Part shown: in pieces, positions 35,913-44,510 of the stretch
How positions within the stretch are numbered: position 1 is the first letter of the stretch
How the letters are laid out: each line of letters opens with the position of its first letter
NCBI GenBank assembly: GCA_947586185.1
Contig: CANPXN010000001.1
Span: 142,362 to 206,361, forward strand
Source of the DNA: an uncultured Clostridia bacterium
GTDB lineage: Bacteria; Bacillota; Clostridia; Oscillospirales; Ruminococcaceae
Length of the DNA stretch: 64,000 nt
Direction of reading: 5' to 3'
Notes under the pieces: generated by a model
What the model was told of the DNA's origin: nothing
Databases searched by the model: none
Seen by the model: only the letters and a program-made list of their open reading frames with translations
Program-made: the position numbers and the translations under genes

Positions 35913-36446
35913 TTAGCTTAAAAACGGCCATTTAGCTTTTCCGTTTCTGTAAAATTCCTTATAGTATGAGAATATATAAGAGGCATCCTGAGCTGTTATT
36001 TCGGAGGATACATTAGCGCCGTATCCCCAGTCAACATTTGCGGCAAACTTCTGCTTTGAATCAAGCTTCATGTTTTGCCCCTTGTAAGCTGCCTTGTATG
36101 CAGAAAATGCCATTGAAGCGTCGGCTGCGGTAATTTTTCCGTCGCCGTTTACATCTCCTCTTGTGACAACGTTTATATTTCCTTTTCCTGCGATAAGCCT
36201 TACGTTGCCCTCAAGATGAACGTAAACGGTATAGCTTGTGTTTCCCGTCATTTCATATGATGAAGCGCAAACAGTTCCGTCAGAATCCGTTACAGTGATT
36301 TTTCCGTAGCGGTTATCTGTGTCATCACTGAAGCAGTAAAGCTCTCCGGAAGCTGTATACCCGGAGTCTGCTGAAACCGGAGCAGATGAAAGCAGTACGG
36401 TTATTCCGGCAAGAAGAGCTGATAAGGACATTAAAATTCTTTTCAA
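35913..36446 (-). CDS. Small secreted dockerin-domain protein
   Basis: 177 aa. Signal peptide about 1-26 (LSALLAGITVLLSSAPVSA). Residues 27-92 are a small beta-rich domain of unknown kind, and 95-177 a dockerin-like pair of calcium loops: DVNGDGKITAADASMAFSAYK and, after a long linker, SSEITAQDASYIFSYYK. The second loop (NVDWGYGANVSSEIT) carries an insertion. The helices end in FSxYK, the same style as the LRR proteins at 37.8 and 58.6 kb and unlike the enzyme dockerins here. It has no catalytic domain; it may be a cell-surface adaptor or a scaffold-binding module. Confidence 0.8.
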   Translation of the reverse strand: MKRILMSLSALLAGITVLLSSAPVSADSGYTASGELYCFSDDTDNRYGKITVTDSDGTVCASSYEMTGNTSYTVYVHLEGNVRLIAGKGNINVVTRGDVNGDGKITAADASMAFSAYKAAYKGQNMKLDSKQKFAANVDWGYGANVSSEITAQDASYIFSYYKEFYRNGKAKWPFLS

Positions 36447-36476
36447 GTAAAAATACCTCCTTAGCTTTGTTGTTTA

Positions 36477-36505
36477 AGTATAGCATATAAGGATTTTTAT
36501 GTCAA
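36477..36505 (-). promoter_or_regulatory. Promoter of the small dockerin gene
   Basis: Minus strand TTGACA (36505-36500), a 17-base spacer and TATACT (36482-36477). Two bases separate its -35 box from that of rnpB. Confidence 0.85.
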
Positions 36506-36507
36506 AC

Positions 36508-36536
36508 TTGACACAAGCCGTAAAATCATGTAAAAT
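36508..36536 (+). promoter_or_regulatory. Promoter of rnpB
   Basis: TTGACA at 36508, a 17-base spacer and TAAAAT at 36531-36536; transcription would begin near 36543. Confidence 0.88.
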
Positions 36537-36542
36537 GTATAT

Positions 36543-36881
36543 TGAGCAGACTATGCGGCAGCGGGAACGTTTTAGTTCATGAGGAAAGTCCGAGCATCAC
36601 AGAGCAGGGTAGCTGCTAACGGCAGCCGGGGGCGACCTTAGGGCAAGTGCAACAGAGATATACCGCCGGTTTTCCGGTAAGGGTGGAAAGGCGAGGCAAG
36701 AGCTCACCAGAGTGCAGGAGACTGTACTGCTATGTAAACCCTACCCGATGCAACGTCTATTGGTACAGTTTCGTCAACGTCTGCTCGGCGGGCGAGCTGT
36801 AATGACGGCTTGAGCCATGGGGCGACCTGTGGCGTAGATAAATTGTCGCACACGACAGAACTCGGCTTATCGGTCTGGTCA
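36543..36881 (+). ncRNA. rnpB: RNase P RNA
   Basis: Catalytic RNA that matures tRNA 5' ends. The bacterial signatures are present: GAGGAAAGTCCGAGC near 36579 (P4/J region), the GGAAAGGCGAGGC and AGAGTGCAGGAGACTG segments in the middle, and ACAGAACTCGGCTTAT near 36855 (the 3' half of P4). The 5' GAGCAGAC pairs with the 3' GTCTGGTC (P1). Strong promoter and terminator flank it. Ends are estimated to within a few bases. Confidence 0.95.
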
Positions 36882-36882
36882 G

Positions 36883-36915
36883 GATCCTGAGGAAATTTTT
36901 CTCGGGATCTTTTTA
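36883..36915 (+). terminator. Terminator of rnpB
   Basis: A 9-bp stem (36883-36891 with 36901-36909, one T-G pair) followed by five T. It overlaps the last bases of the convergent TPR gene. Confidence 0.88.
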
Positions 36916-37728
36916 TTGCCCGGTTTCAAGTAGCGTGCGAAGATGCTTGGCATCTCCTCCATGAGTGCCATACATAGCGCAGTATTTTTCCGCATTTTCG
37001 TAGTCGCCGAGAAAGCTGTATGCAATAGCTGCTGCGCTCATTGCCGGAGCAATAGCCGGATTGAGCTTCAGCGCTTTAAGAGCGTTTTCTACTGCAATTT
37101 CATAATCGCCGTTCTGAACGCAGAAGGTCGCAAGATTACTATAGGCATATGCGTTGTCAGGATTGTATGCAACGGCATTTTTAAGAGCGCTTAAAGCCTC
37201 TTCCTTTCTGCCTGCCTGAGAGTATATGATGCTTAAGTTTGACCATGCTCTTGAATATGTAACATCATGCCTTAAAAGCTCCTCATATGTTTCAGCCGCC
37301 GCATTAGGCAGATTCATATCCTTAAAGGAAAGCGCCTTGAACATTAAAACGGCAATAAAATCAGCCGTTGTGATGCAGCTGTTTTCGAGCTTTTCGAGGA
37401 TATTTACAGCTTTTTTGCATTTGTCGGTATTGAAAAAGTAAATTGCGTTCATAAGATTGCTGTAGCTTTTTTTATCATTTTGAAAAGCTTTCCCGATAAT
37501 ATCCTTATACTGCATCTCATATTCCTTTATGCTGTGGCGTTTGCTGATATTTCCCTTTTTAAGGCCTGCTAACGCTGAGAAATATACAACGATTATAACA
37601 AGTGCCTTCGTTCCGAATTTGAGGTTTCTCAGGACGTCCTGTTCAGAGAAAGCAACGGCATAGATAAGCATTACTATTGCGACGCAGATAACGAATACAG
37701 CGGATATTATAGACAGCTTTGATTTCAT
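36913..37728 (-). CDS. Membrane-anchored TPR-repeat protein
   Basis: 271 aa. Two N-terminal hydrophobic helices (about 5-26 and 40-56) are followed by a cytoplasmic region of tetratricopeptide repeats (about 110-265), clearest in YSRAWSNLSIIYSQAGRKEEALSAL-type and NAYAYSNLATFCVQNGDYEIAVE-type units. TPRs mediate protein-protein contacts; no partner is evident. It converges on rnpB and its stop lies inside the rnpB terminator. Confidence 0.8.
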   Translation of the reverse strand: MKSKLSIISAVFVICVAIVMLIYAVAFSEQDVLRNLKFGTKALVIIVVYFSALAGLKKGNISKRHSIKEYEMQYKDIIGKAFQNDKKSYSNLMNAIYFFNTDKCKKAVNILEKLENSCITTADFIAVLMFKALSFKDMNLPNAAAETYEELLRHDVTYSRAWSNLSIIYSQAGRKEEALSALKNAVAYNPDNAYAYSNLATFCVQNGDYEIAVENALKALKLNPAIAPAMSAAAIAYSFLGDYENAEKYCAMYGTHGGDAKHLRTLLETGQ

Positions 37729-37800
37729 AAAAATTACCTCCGGATATTTTATAGCCCTGTCAGGCTTTGCGTTTTTATATAAGGGACTTGCGCGTCAACA

Positions 37801-37826
37801 AGAAGGACGGCGTAAAGCCGTCCTTT
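37801..37826 (-). terminator. Probable terminator of the LRR-dockerin gene at 37.8 kb
   Basis: A 9-bp stem (37803-37811 with 37817-37825) just beyond the stop codon. The following minus-strand tract TTCTTGTTG is only moderately T-rich. Confidence 0.7.
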
Positions 37827-37830
37827 AACT

Positions 37831-38838
37831 TTACCCCCTTCTGTAATTCTCCTTGTAAATTGAAAATACCTTGGATACGTCGATTGCTGTTATTTTTCCG
37901 TCGTTGTTTAGATCACATCTTTTCATTTGCTCCTCAGTGAAAGTGCTAGGTTCACTTCTATAGATCCTTTTAAATTCACTGAACATCAAGGAGGCGTCCT
38001 TGGCTGTTACTTTTCCATCGCCGTCTGCGTCGCCTAAAACGCCATAGTCATTTATTGCAAGAAACTTGTAATTATATTCATCGGCATAGGTCTGTGCAGT
38101 GGAGTTTGCATAGCCATAAATAGTGCCTTTATAATAAACTTTACTATTCTCATCATAGCCACTGCTTATAGTGTCATTAGCCATAGCTATTTCACAATCA
38201 TGATTCAAAACAGTTATACTTTCAAGACCTGTACAGTAATAAAACGCACTACTTCCTATACTTGTTACACCGTCAGGAATCGTTATGCTTTCAAGACTTG
38301 TACAGCTGTCAAATGCCCAGCTAGCAATGCCCCTTGTACCGGCCTTTATTTCAGCCGATACAACGTCTTTATCACAATCTACAACCCATTTATCCGCATA
38401 CTTTACGCCTGTTTGATTATTAACTAAAGCTGTATTCAAAAATGCATAGGAACCTATACTTGTCACACTATCCGGAATCGTTATGCTTTTAAGACTTGTA
38501 CAGCCGTCAAATGCACCACCTCCTATACTTTTTACGCTGTTCGGGATCGTTACGCTTTCAAGACTTGTACAATCCTGAAAAGCTTCAAAACCGATCAATT
38601 CAACCGGTAGTCCGTTAATTTCCGCAGGTATATCGACAGAGACAGCGGATTTGTCACAATTGTTTATTCTAACATAATCACACTTTCCGTCTGCACCTTT
38701 GTCCATTATATCATAAGTAAGTATGCCGTAAGTATTATCAGCTCCGGCAGATAATAGTCCCCAATCTCCGTACATAACGGTCACACTACATGCTATTGCT
38801 GTGACTGAGCTTAAAATTTTCCTCATTAATTTCATCAT
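37831..38838 (-). CDS. Secreted BspA-type leucine-rich-repeat protein with dockerin
   Basis: 335 aa. Signal peptide about 1-32 after a GAGGAGG site; any of three close ATG codons could start it. The middle (about 60-250) has LRR_5/BspA repeats of the form SxAFxxCTSLxSITIPxSVTSIG. The C-terminus (about 265-335) is a dockerin with DADGDGKVTAKDASLMFSEFK and DLNNDGKITAIDVSKVFSIYK. BspA repeats usually bind host, fibre or protein surfaces, so the protein may present a binding module on a scaffold. The repeats include an insertion (NNQTGVKYADKWVVD). Same dockerin style as at 35.9 and 58.6 kb. Confidence 0.85.
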   Translation of the reverse strand: MMKLMRKILSSVTAIACSVTVMYGDWGLLSAGADNTYGILTYDIMDKGADGKCDYVRINNCDKSAVSVDIPAEINGLPVELIGFEAFQDCTSLESVTIPNSVKSIGGGAFDGCTSLKSITIPDSVTSIGSYAFLNTALVNNQTGVKYADKWVVDCDKDVVSAEIKAGTRGIASWAFDSCTSLESITIPDGVTSIGSSAFYYCTGLESITVLNHDCEIAMANDTISSGYDENSKVYYKGTIYGYANSTAQTYADEYNYKFLAINDYGVLGDADGDGKVTAKDASLMFSEFKRIYRSEPSTFTEEQMKRCDLNNDGKITAIDVSKVFSIYKENYRRG

Positions 38839-38904
38839 AATTCCTCCTCATATCAACCATGTACAGTTAAAATAAATGCTCTGCGTATTTGCAATAATAT
38901 TTTT

Positions 38905-38933
38905 ATTATACCATATTTTCTAAATCTATGCAA
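38905..38933 (-). promoter_or_regulatory. Promoter of the LRR-dockerin gene at 37.8 kb
   Basis: Minus strand TTGCAT (38933-38928), a 17-base spacer and TATAAT (38910-38905). Confidence 0.78.
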
Positions 38934-38940
38934 TAAAAAT

Positions 38941-38964
38941 GTCCTCCCGGCATTTCGGAAGGAC
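38941..38964 (-). terminator. Terminator of the 306-aa surface protein gene
   Basis: A 9-bp stem with one mismatch (38941-38949 with 38956-38964) followed on the minus strand by ATTTTTATT. Confidence 0.8.
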
Positions 38965-38979
38965 GTTTAATATCTATGC

Positions 38980-39900
38980 TTATTGATCGCTTTTCTTTGA
39001 GGAAGATCGTCTGTGTGCAATATATGCTGCGGCTGAGATCGCAAGGAGCAGTACTAAGGATGATACGATTATAATCACTCCGATCGTATTGTGGCTTAGT
39101 CCCTTATCAGGGAATGGGTCAAATTCATTTGCCTGCGCCGCAATAGCGTCAGCCTTTTCTCCGACACCACCGCCTACCAATAATTGGTTTGATTTTTTTG
39201 CTTCAGATTCTATATCAATGTATTCAGATTCATCATAAGTCCTATCCATAACAGTCATAAAGTCCGATGCGGTGTAGATTGTTCCTGATAAAATATAAGG
39301 GTTTTCCAAGCAGGAAGTGTCATAAGGAACGATATATTCGTTATCTTCTGTTTCAAAATAAAGAAAGTCAAGATAATATAAGTCAGAATAAAGATGAGCA
39401 GCGTTTAATATTTCCGAGCCTGTATTTTCCTTGATAATTTCAGAAAATTTGTTTATTTCAGCTACATAGTCCGTGACTTCTTCCTCTCCTGTGGCAGAGC
39501 CGGCATATTCATATTTTCCGTCGTTTATATTTATGGAATAAAGGCTTTTTCCTGCCGGAACCTGTATATGATAGCTATCCTCAATCAGCGATTTAAAGCT
39601 GCCTGAGCTTTTGTATTCCTGTATTATATAAGGCTTAACACAGAAGGACTTATATGCTTTATTCATATCATATCCCCTAGCGAGAAGATCACTAGCAATA
39701 ACATCGGAGTCGATGGAATAAACCTCAGCGTCGGGGTCAATTGATTCGTTGTATTCTTCAAGAGCGATCATTGCGCCCTTTAATTCATTGTCAGAAAGCT
39801 GCCATGACTCTTCGGCAGAAACGGTCATGCAGGAAAGCATGGGAATTGATATAAATGCTCCGGTCAATATAATCGACAGCAGTGATTTAAGCTTTTTCAT
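38980..39900 (-). CDS. Uncharacterised secreted protein with C-terminal membrane anchor
   Basis: 306 aa, family not recognised. Signal peptide about 1-29 (ending MTVSAEE), an acidic Tyr/Ser-rich extracellular domain (about 30-265), a membrane helix (about 272-294) and a short basic cytoplasmic tail ending KKSDQ. No enzyme motif, dockerin or sortase motif was seen. The layout is that of a type I membrane protein facing outward. It has its own consensus promoter and terminator, so it is a single-gene unit between the LRR-dockerin and gap genes. Confidence 0.65.
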   Translation of the reverse strand: MKKLKSLLSIILTGAFISIPMLSCMTVSAEESWQLSDNELKGAMIALEEYNESIDPDAEVYSIDSDVIASDLLARGYDMNKAYKSFCVKPYIIQEYKSSGSFKSLIEDSYHIQVPAGKSLYSININDGKYEYAGSATGEEEVTDYVAEINKFSEIIKENTGSEILNAAHLYSDLYYLDFLYFETEDNEYIVPYDTSCLENPYILSGTIYTASDFMTVMDRTYDESEYIDIESEAKKSNQLLVGGGVGEKADAIAAQANEFDPFPDKGLSHNTIGVIIIVSSLVLLLAISAAAYIAHRRSSSKKSDQ

Positions 39901-39959
39901 ATAGTTTTACCTCCTTTATATTGATAATTTACATTATTTTCAGAATATATTCTGTATAT

Positions 39960-39988
39960 ATTATACATTGTTAAACAAAGGAAGTCAA
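39960..39988 (-). promoter_or_regulatory. Promoter of the 306-aa surface protein gene
   Basis: Minus strand TTGACT (39988-39983), a 17-base spacer and TATAAT (39965-39960). Confidence 0.82.
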
Positions 39989-40057
39989 CAATATTTTACA
40001 TAATTATCTTAAATTTAATGAAAATTTTAACAAGTATATTTGTACAATTCAAACAAA

Positions 40058-40088
40058 AAAGGCTCTCCCTTAACGGGAAAGCCTTTTA
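40058..40088 (-). terminator. Terminator of gap
   Basis: A 12-13-bp stem with one mismatch (from 40058, loop TTAA, to 40087) with an A-run before it, read as T-run on the minus strand. Confidence 0.9.
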
Positions 40089-40106
40089 TTTTAAGCATAA
40101 AGCTTA

Positions 40107-41138
40107 TTAGCAGTTTTCTGCAAAGTACTTGATTGTTCTAACCATTTGTGATGTGTATGAGTTTTCGTTGTCATACCATGAAACAACCTGTACTTCATAA
40201 AGATCGTCAGCGATCTTTGAAACCATTGTCTGTGTTGCATCAAAGAGTGAACCGAATCTCATGCCGATAACGTCAGAAGAAACGATTGGGTCTTCGTTAT
40301 AGCCGAATGATTCTGATGCAGCAGCCTTCATAGCAGCGTTGATGCCTTCAACAGTTACATCACTGCCCTTAACAACAGCTGTAAGGATTGTTGTTGAGCC
40401 TGTTGGAACAGGAACTCTCTGAGCAGAACCGATGAGCTTGCCGTTGAGTTCAGGAATTACAAGACCGATAGCCTTAGCAGCGCCTGTTGAGTTAGGAACG
40501 ATGTTAGCAGCGCCTGCTCTTGCTCTTCTGAGGTCGCCCTTTCTGTGAGGACCGTCAAGGATCATCTGGTCGCCTGTATAAGCGTGGATTGTTGACATGA
40601 TACCGCTCTGGATAGGAGCATACTTGTTAAGAGTATCAGCCATTGGAGCCAGGCAGTTTGTTGTGCATGATGCAGCAGAAATGATGTTGTCTTCCTTTGT
40701 AAGAGTCTTTTCATTTACGCTGAAAACGATTGTTTTAAGATCGCTTCCTGCTGGAGCTGAAATAACGACTTTCTTAGCGCCTGCATCAATGTGAGCCTGT
40801 GACTTAGCCTTTGAGCAGTAGAAACCTGTACACTCAAGAACTACGTCAACGCCAAGCTCGCCCCATGGGAGTTCAGCAGCGTTAGCCTTAGCATAAATTG
40901 TGATCTTCTTTCCGTCAACTGTGATAGAATCTTCACCAGCTTCAACTGTGTGAAGGCCTTCGCCGATTCTTCCGCAGTAACCGCCCTGAGCTGTATCATA
41001 CTTGAGAAGGTTTGCAAGCATCTTAGGATCTGTAAGATCGTTGATTGCAACTACCTCATAGCCTTCAGCGCCAAACATCTGTCTGAAAGCAAGACGGCCG
41101 ATACGGCCAAAACCATTAATAGCAACTTTTACTGACAT
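40107..41138 (-). CDS. gap: Glyceraldehyde-3-phosphate dehydrogenase
   Basis: 343 aa glycolytic enzyme (NAD type). The N-terminal dinucleotide motif [13 protein letters not shown], the catalytic Cys in [12 protein letters not shown] near residue 155 and the C-terminal [14 protein letters not shown] are all present. It stands alone with its own promoter and terminator, and its codon use is strongly biased, as expected for a highly expressed gene. Confidence 0.98.
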   Translation of the reverse strand: MSVKVAINGFGRIGRLAFRQMFGAEGYEVVAINDLTDPKMLANLLKYDTAQGGYCGRIGEGLHTVEAGEDSITVDGKKITIYAKANAAELPWGELGVDVVLECTGFYCSKAKSQAHIDAGAKKVVISAPAGSDLKTIVFSVNEKTLTKEDNIISAASCTTNCLAPMADTLNKYAPIQSGIMSTIHAYTGDQMILDGPHRKGDLRRARAGAANIVPNSTGAAKAIGLVIPELNGKLIGSAQRVPVPTGSTTILTAVVKGSDVTVEGINAAMKAAASESFGYNEDPIVSSDVIGMRFGSLFDATQTMVSKIADDLYEVQVVSWYDNENSYTSQMVRTIKYFAENC

Positions 41139-41169
41139 TGGATATTACCTCCTAAATAATTATATTATT

Positions 41170-41198
41170 ATTGTACACTAATTTTAAGAATTTTTCAA
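41170..41198 (-). promoter_or_regulatory. Promoter of gap
   Basis: Minus strand TTGAAA (41198-41193), a 17-base spacer and TACAAT (41175-41170). Confidence 0.82.
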
Positions 41199-41322
41199 GT
41201 ACTTTGACAAAAAAATAACCAAATTTATTGCATAAATTATCCGGACTACGTTGTTTCGACGTTTTCCGTTTAAAAAACTGGGAAATCATCATAAAAAAAC
41301 AAAATTAATTTGGTTTTTCCTA

Positions 41323-41351
41323 TTACAATATTCAAAACTTTGTAGTATAAT
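41323..41351 (+). promoter_or_regulatory. Promoter of the sensor-like gene at 41.4 kb
   Basis: TTACAA at 41323 and TATAAT at 41346 with a 17-base spacer. Confidence 0.78.
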
Positions 41352-41404
41352 AGAATTATGTGAAGTGTCCATAATATTATTGTCAGAAAAGGAGGTGTTT
41401 ATTC

Positions 41405-42463
41405 TTGAATAAAGATGTTGAGTTTCTTAAAAACTTTTTCAAACATTCCAGTGAAAATGTTATAATTACTGATTATGATTTCAATATCATCTGGTGCAGC
41501 AGCGGAGAGCTTAGCAGCTGTTTAAAGGGAAAGTCATGCCGAGGTATCTTTGAGAATGCAGACAGCATAAATGAAAGCGGAAAATATTTTGTCAGATTAA
41601 GCGGCCTTGTATATGAGTGCAGCATAATAAAATACCCTGGCGAAGACGGTGGAATATATGTTATTCAGATGGGAAATGATGATGTCTTATTTTCATTTAT
41701 AAAGTGCAGTGTTATTCAGGAATTTATTGTTAACAGATCAGCTGCGGTCAGGCATGCAGTGACTGGTATTTCTGTTTCGGGAAATAAAATTTACGAGTCC
41801 CTTGATAAGTCGTCCCTCAAAAACGAAAAAATGTATCTTAATATTGCAATGGGGAATTGCTATAAGCTGCTGAAATCTTCTATGGATATGTCGGAGCTTG
41901 TGAGATATACTGACGGAAGTATTGAGAGCCGCTGCATTGATCTTTCAAGAACCCTCGGAGAATTTGCAAGAATTTGCAATGACCTTATGCGGGGACAGAA
42001 GAAGGTAAATGTTGATTATCAGCCTGATCTTTTTATTAAGGCTGATGCTGACAGGCTTACGGCGTGCCTTTTGTCCATGGTAGTTCTTTCTGGAGGAGGG
42101 GATAATAGTATGATAGTCATTTCAGCTGAAAGGATAGGCTCAAGTGTGTCCATTACAGTATCCGGCTGTAAAAGCGAAACATCATCCAGACCCTGCAAGC
42201 ACAGTGCGTTTTCAGAAATGTATCAGGATAACGGCATAAGACCTGAGTGCAGTATTCTTGACAGGTTCTGTAAGGAGTTTGGCGGAACGCTTTATGCAGC
42301 TGACGAAGCAGGACAGAACAAGAGCTATAGCATAAGACTTCCTTACTGCGACGATGAGCCGGAGCCTATATTTCGTTCCGATCAGAGCCGTTACAGTGAA
42401 AACAAATTTTCCTGTTATCATATAGCATTGTCTGAAATTGTGGATATTGATTATTACCGGTGA
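41405..42463 (+). CDS. Soluble sensor-histidine-kinase-like protein with degenerate ATPase domain
   Basis: 352 aa, TTG start after GGAGGTG. An N-terminal PAS-like part (about 5-95, beginning FKHSSENVIITDYDFNIIWCSS) is followed by a helical region with a possible phospho-acceptor His (SAAVRHAVTG, H117) and a C-terminal HATPase-like fold (about 205-330, ending GGTLYAADEAGQNKSYSIRLPY). The N-box Asn is missing (ADADRLTACLLSMVVLSGG) and no DxGxG box is seen, so ATP hydrolysis is doubtful. There is no membrane helix and no response regulator beside it. It could be a signalling pseudokinase or protein-binding scaffold. Flanked by its own promoter and terminator. Confidence 0.65.
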   Translation: MNKDVEFLKNFFKHSSENVIITDYDFNIIWCSSGELSSCLKGKSCRGIFENADSINESGKYFVRLSGLVYECSIIKYPGEDGGIYVIQMGNDDVLFSFIKCSVIQEFIVNRSAAVRHAVTGISVSGNKIYESLDKSSLKNEKMYLNIAMGNCYKLLKSSMDMSELVRYTDGSIESRCIDLSRTLGEFARICNDLMRGQKKVNVDYQPDLFIKADADRLTACLLSMVVLSGGGDNSMIVISAERIGSSVSITVSGCKSETSSRPCKHSAFSEMYQDNGIRPECSILDRFCKEFGGTLYAADEAGQNKSYSIRLPYCDDEPEPIFRSDQSRYSENKFSCYHIALSEIVDIDYYR

Positions 42464-42479
42464 GTAAACCGGATATGAA

Positions 42480-42513
42480 AAGCGCTCCCCTCAGTAAAAA
42501 GGGGAGCGCTTTA
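42480..42513. terminator. Bidirectional terminator between the sensor-like gene and GH26
   Basis: An 11-bp perfect stem (42480-42490 with 42501-42511), loop TCAGTAAAAA. It ends the plus-strand sensor gene and the minus-strand GH26 gene, although the T-runs are short. Confidence 0.85.
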
Positions 42514-42528
42514 GCTTAATAATTATTT

Positions 42529-44346
42529 TTATCCTTCATAGGTTTTAAGAGCTACGTCCTGACCCGTTAAGAACTTTGCAAGAGTAACGATATCTTCAAT
42601 TGAAATTTCACCGTCACCTGTTACATCTTCAACACGTGCGTGTGGGCGAAGACCTGTAGGAACTTTTGAATTAATTAAATAAAATCTCTTCATAAGAATA
42701 AGGTCATAAATATTGATAATGCCGTTGCCGTCCATATCTCCTGCTATGATCTCAGGTTCGGTCGGATCTGTAGGGTCAACTCCGCCAAATGTCTTCCAGT
42801 TTTCCGGAAGTTCATCAAGAGTTATAACAAGATCGCTCTGATAAAGCTCCTTGACAGTATCAGGATTGTTCTTGTTGCTTGACAAAATGTGCTCTCCGTA
42901 CCATGGGCAGAAATAAAGCCAGTATGCCTTTTCAATTGTAAGATTGCCAAGGCTTGGTATTGTATCGTTTTCCGGCATTGAAACCATTTTGCCGTTGTTT
43001 ACGTAATCAACGAGAGTATAGAAAATTGATGACTCAGCGTCTTCGTTAGGACCGGTTGTATTTCCGTCATGACGATGGTATTCAGTATTGTACTTATCAT
43101 AGCCTACGATATCAACATATTCGTCTCCTACATACCATTCCTTGGATTCGCTTGACCATGTATAGAGGTTTTCCTCCCAGATAAGGTTATGAACGCCGTA
43201 TTTTTCAGTAAGCGTTGTATACAGAAGCTTCCACAACTCCTTATAAACCTCAGCGCCTGACTTGCTCCACCAGAACCATGCGCCTGAACCGTCAAGGCCG
43301 CCGTTGCCCTCAGCTTCGTGGAAAGGTCTGAAAATAACCGGAACGCCAGCTTCCTGAACTCTCAGAAGCTGTTCTGCAAGGTCCTCTATAGCCATCATTA
43401 CATAGCCGTTTTCCTTTGTTCCCTCAACGATAGCTTTGGAAGTGTCAAAATCGCTTTTTTCAGTGTATGTGCACTTCTGCCAGTCAACTGCATCTCCAAG
43501 CTCATAGCTTGCAAAGTCTGTTGGAACGTTAATATGCCAGCAAACAGTTGGGATGCCGTTTTTCTCGTTTGCCCATTCAATAATACGCTCGGTTGTGTTG
43601 TCGTCCCAACCGTAGAGCGGATTATAGTTCATCATATCAAAGCCTCTGATCGCAGGGTATTCACCGCTGAGATCGTGAATAAAGTCAAACTCAAGCTCGT
43701 AGTTGCCGTCGTTGCCGCCGCCGTAGATTTCCTGCTGACCGGAAAGGATATTTTTTCCGTAAACGCTTGTAAGGTATTTCATAAGACCCTTAACCTCAGG
43801 AGTCGCTTCCTTGTCACAAGGCGTAGGATCAAGCTTTGTAAGGTCAGGATAAACTGCCTCCTCAATAGTAAGGGTATCGTACTCAGCATAGCCGTACTGT
43901 GGCATGATCTTTATTTCGTTTATGCCCTTTTTGAGTCTGAACATACCAAGACTTATATCTTTCCACTCAGTTGAATAAGGTAAAGTTGTTGTGTAGGAAA
44001 CATCGTTTACATTAATTGTCTGCACACGTCCTGCCTGATCGAGAATCTGAGCATATCTTACAGACATCTGATACATTCCTTCTTCTGGAACATCTACCTT
44101 AAAGCTGATAGGATTTCCTGTCAAGTAAGCAAAGCCTTCTCCTGAATAACCCGGAATCTGATTTTCATAAACACTCGTCCAGACCGTATCGCCGTTAAGG
44201 TTCAGATCCTCGCATTCCACTGTTGCAGGAAATGACGAGATAACCGGATCTTCATCGGCAGCAAACGCTGAAGATGCCGAAAATGCAAGAGTTGTCACAG
44301 AAAGAACTGTGGCTGCTGCAATTGAAATTAGCCGTTTGATTTTCAT
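42529..44346 (-). CDS. GH26 beta-mannanase with CBM35 and dockerin
   Basis: 605 aa secreted enzyme. Signal peptide about 1-29. An N-terminal CBM35-like sandwich (about 38-160, VECEDLNLNGDT) is followed by the GH26 barrel (about 170-510) with NILSGQQEIYG, CWHINVP and the acid/base Glu in RPFHEAEG near 343; the probable nucleophile Glu is in VSMPEND near 457. The C-terminal dockerin (about 535-595) has DMDGNGIINIYD and DVTGDGEISIED and matches the style of the pectinase dockerins, so it should dock to the same scaffold. GH26 acts mostly on mannan or glucomannan. The promoter and a hairpin leader lie upstream. Confidence 0.93.
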   Translation of the reverse strand: MKIKRLISIAAATVLSVTTLAFSASSAFAADEDPVISSFPATVECEDLNLNGDTVWTSVYENQIPGYSGEGFAYLTGNPISFKVDVPEEGMYQMSVRYAQILDQAGRVQTINVNDVSYTTTLPYSTEWKDISLGMFRLKKGINEIKIMPQYGYAEYDTLTIEEAVYPDLTKLDPTPCDKEATPEVKGLMKYLTSVYGKNILSGQQEIYGGGNDGNYELEFDFIHDLSGEYPAIRGFDMMNYNPLYGWDDNTTERIIEWANEKNGIPTVCWHINVPTDFASYELGDAVDWQKCTYTEKSDFDTSKAIVEGTKENGYVMMAIEDLAEQLLRVQEAGVPVIFRPFHEAEGNGGLDGSGAWFWWSKSGAEVYKELWKLLYTTLTEKYGVHNLIWEENLYTWSSESKEWYVGDEYVDIVGYDKYNTEYHRHDGNTTGPNEDAESSIFYTLVDYVNNGKMVSMPENDTIPSLGNLTIEKAYWLYFCPWYGEHILSSNKNNPDTVKELYQSDLVITLDELPENWKTFGGVDPTDPTEPEIIAGDMDGNGIINIYDLILMKRFYLINSKVPTGLRPHARVEDVTGDGEISIEDIVTLAKFLTGQDVALKTYEG

Positions 44347-44371
44347 AATAAAATTCCTCCCTATTTTTATT

Positions 44372-44402
44372 TTAAGGCAGTACGAACTCTGTACAGCCTT
44401 AA
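44372..44402 (-). other. Leader hairpin of the GH26 gene
   Basis: TTAAGGCAGTAC (44372-44383) pairs with GTACAGCCTTAA (44391-44402) with one mismatch, just upstream of the ribosome site. There is no T-run, so it is a stability or translation element, or a relic of an AAGGC-type repeat. Confidence 0.6.
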
Positions 44403-44429
44403 TTAATGGTACACTTACCCATTGTTTTA

Positions 44430-44458
44430 ATTATACAATAATGTCCCTGATTTGTCAA
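44430..44458 (-). promoter_or_regulatory. Promoter of the GH26 gene
   Basis: Minus strand TTGACA (44458-44453), a 17-base spacer and TATAAT (44435-44430), full consensus. Confidence 0.88.
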
Positions 44459-44470
44459 TAATTTTATACA

Positions 44471-44500
44471 CAAAAAACCCTGCTGCAAAACACAGCAGGG
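44471..44500 (-). terminator. Terminator of upp
   Basis: An 8-bp stem (44478-44485 with 44493-44500) followed by six T on the minus strand. Confidence 0.9.
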
Positions 44501-44510
44501 GAAATATATT

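Noticed and set aside
43318..43974. 218-codon open frame on the plus strand opposite the GH26 gene
   Set aside because: It lies wholly antisense to a well-supported enzyme, has no ribosome site and no recognisable domain; the long frame follows from codon bias of the real gene.
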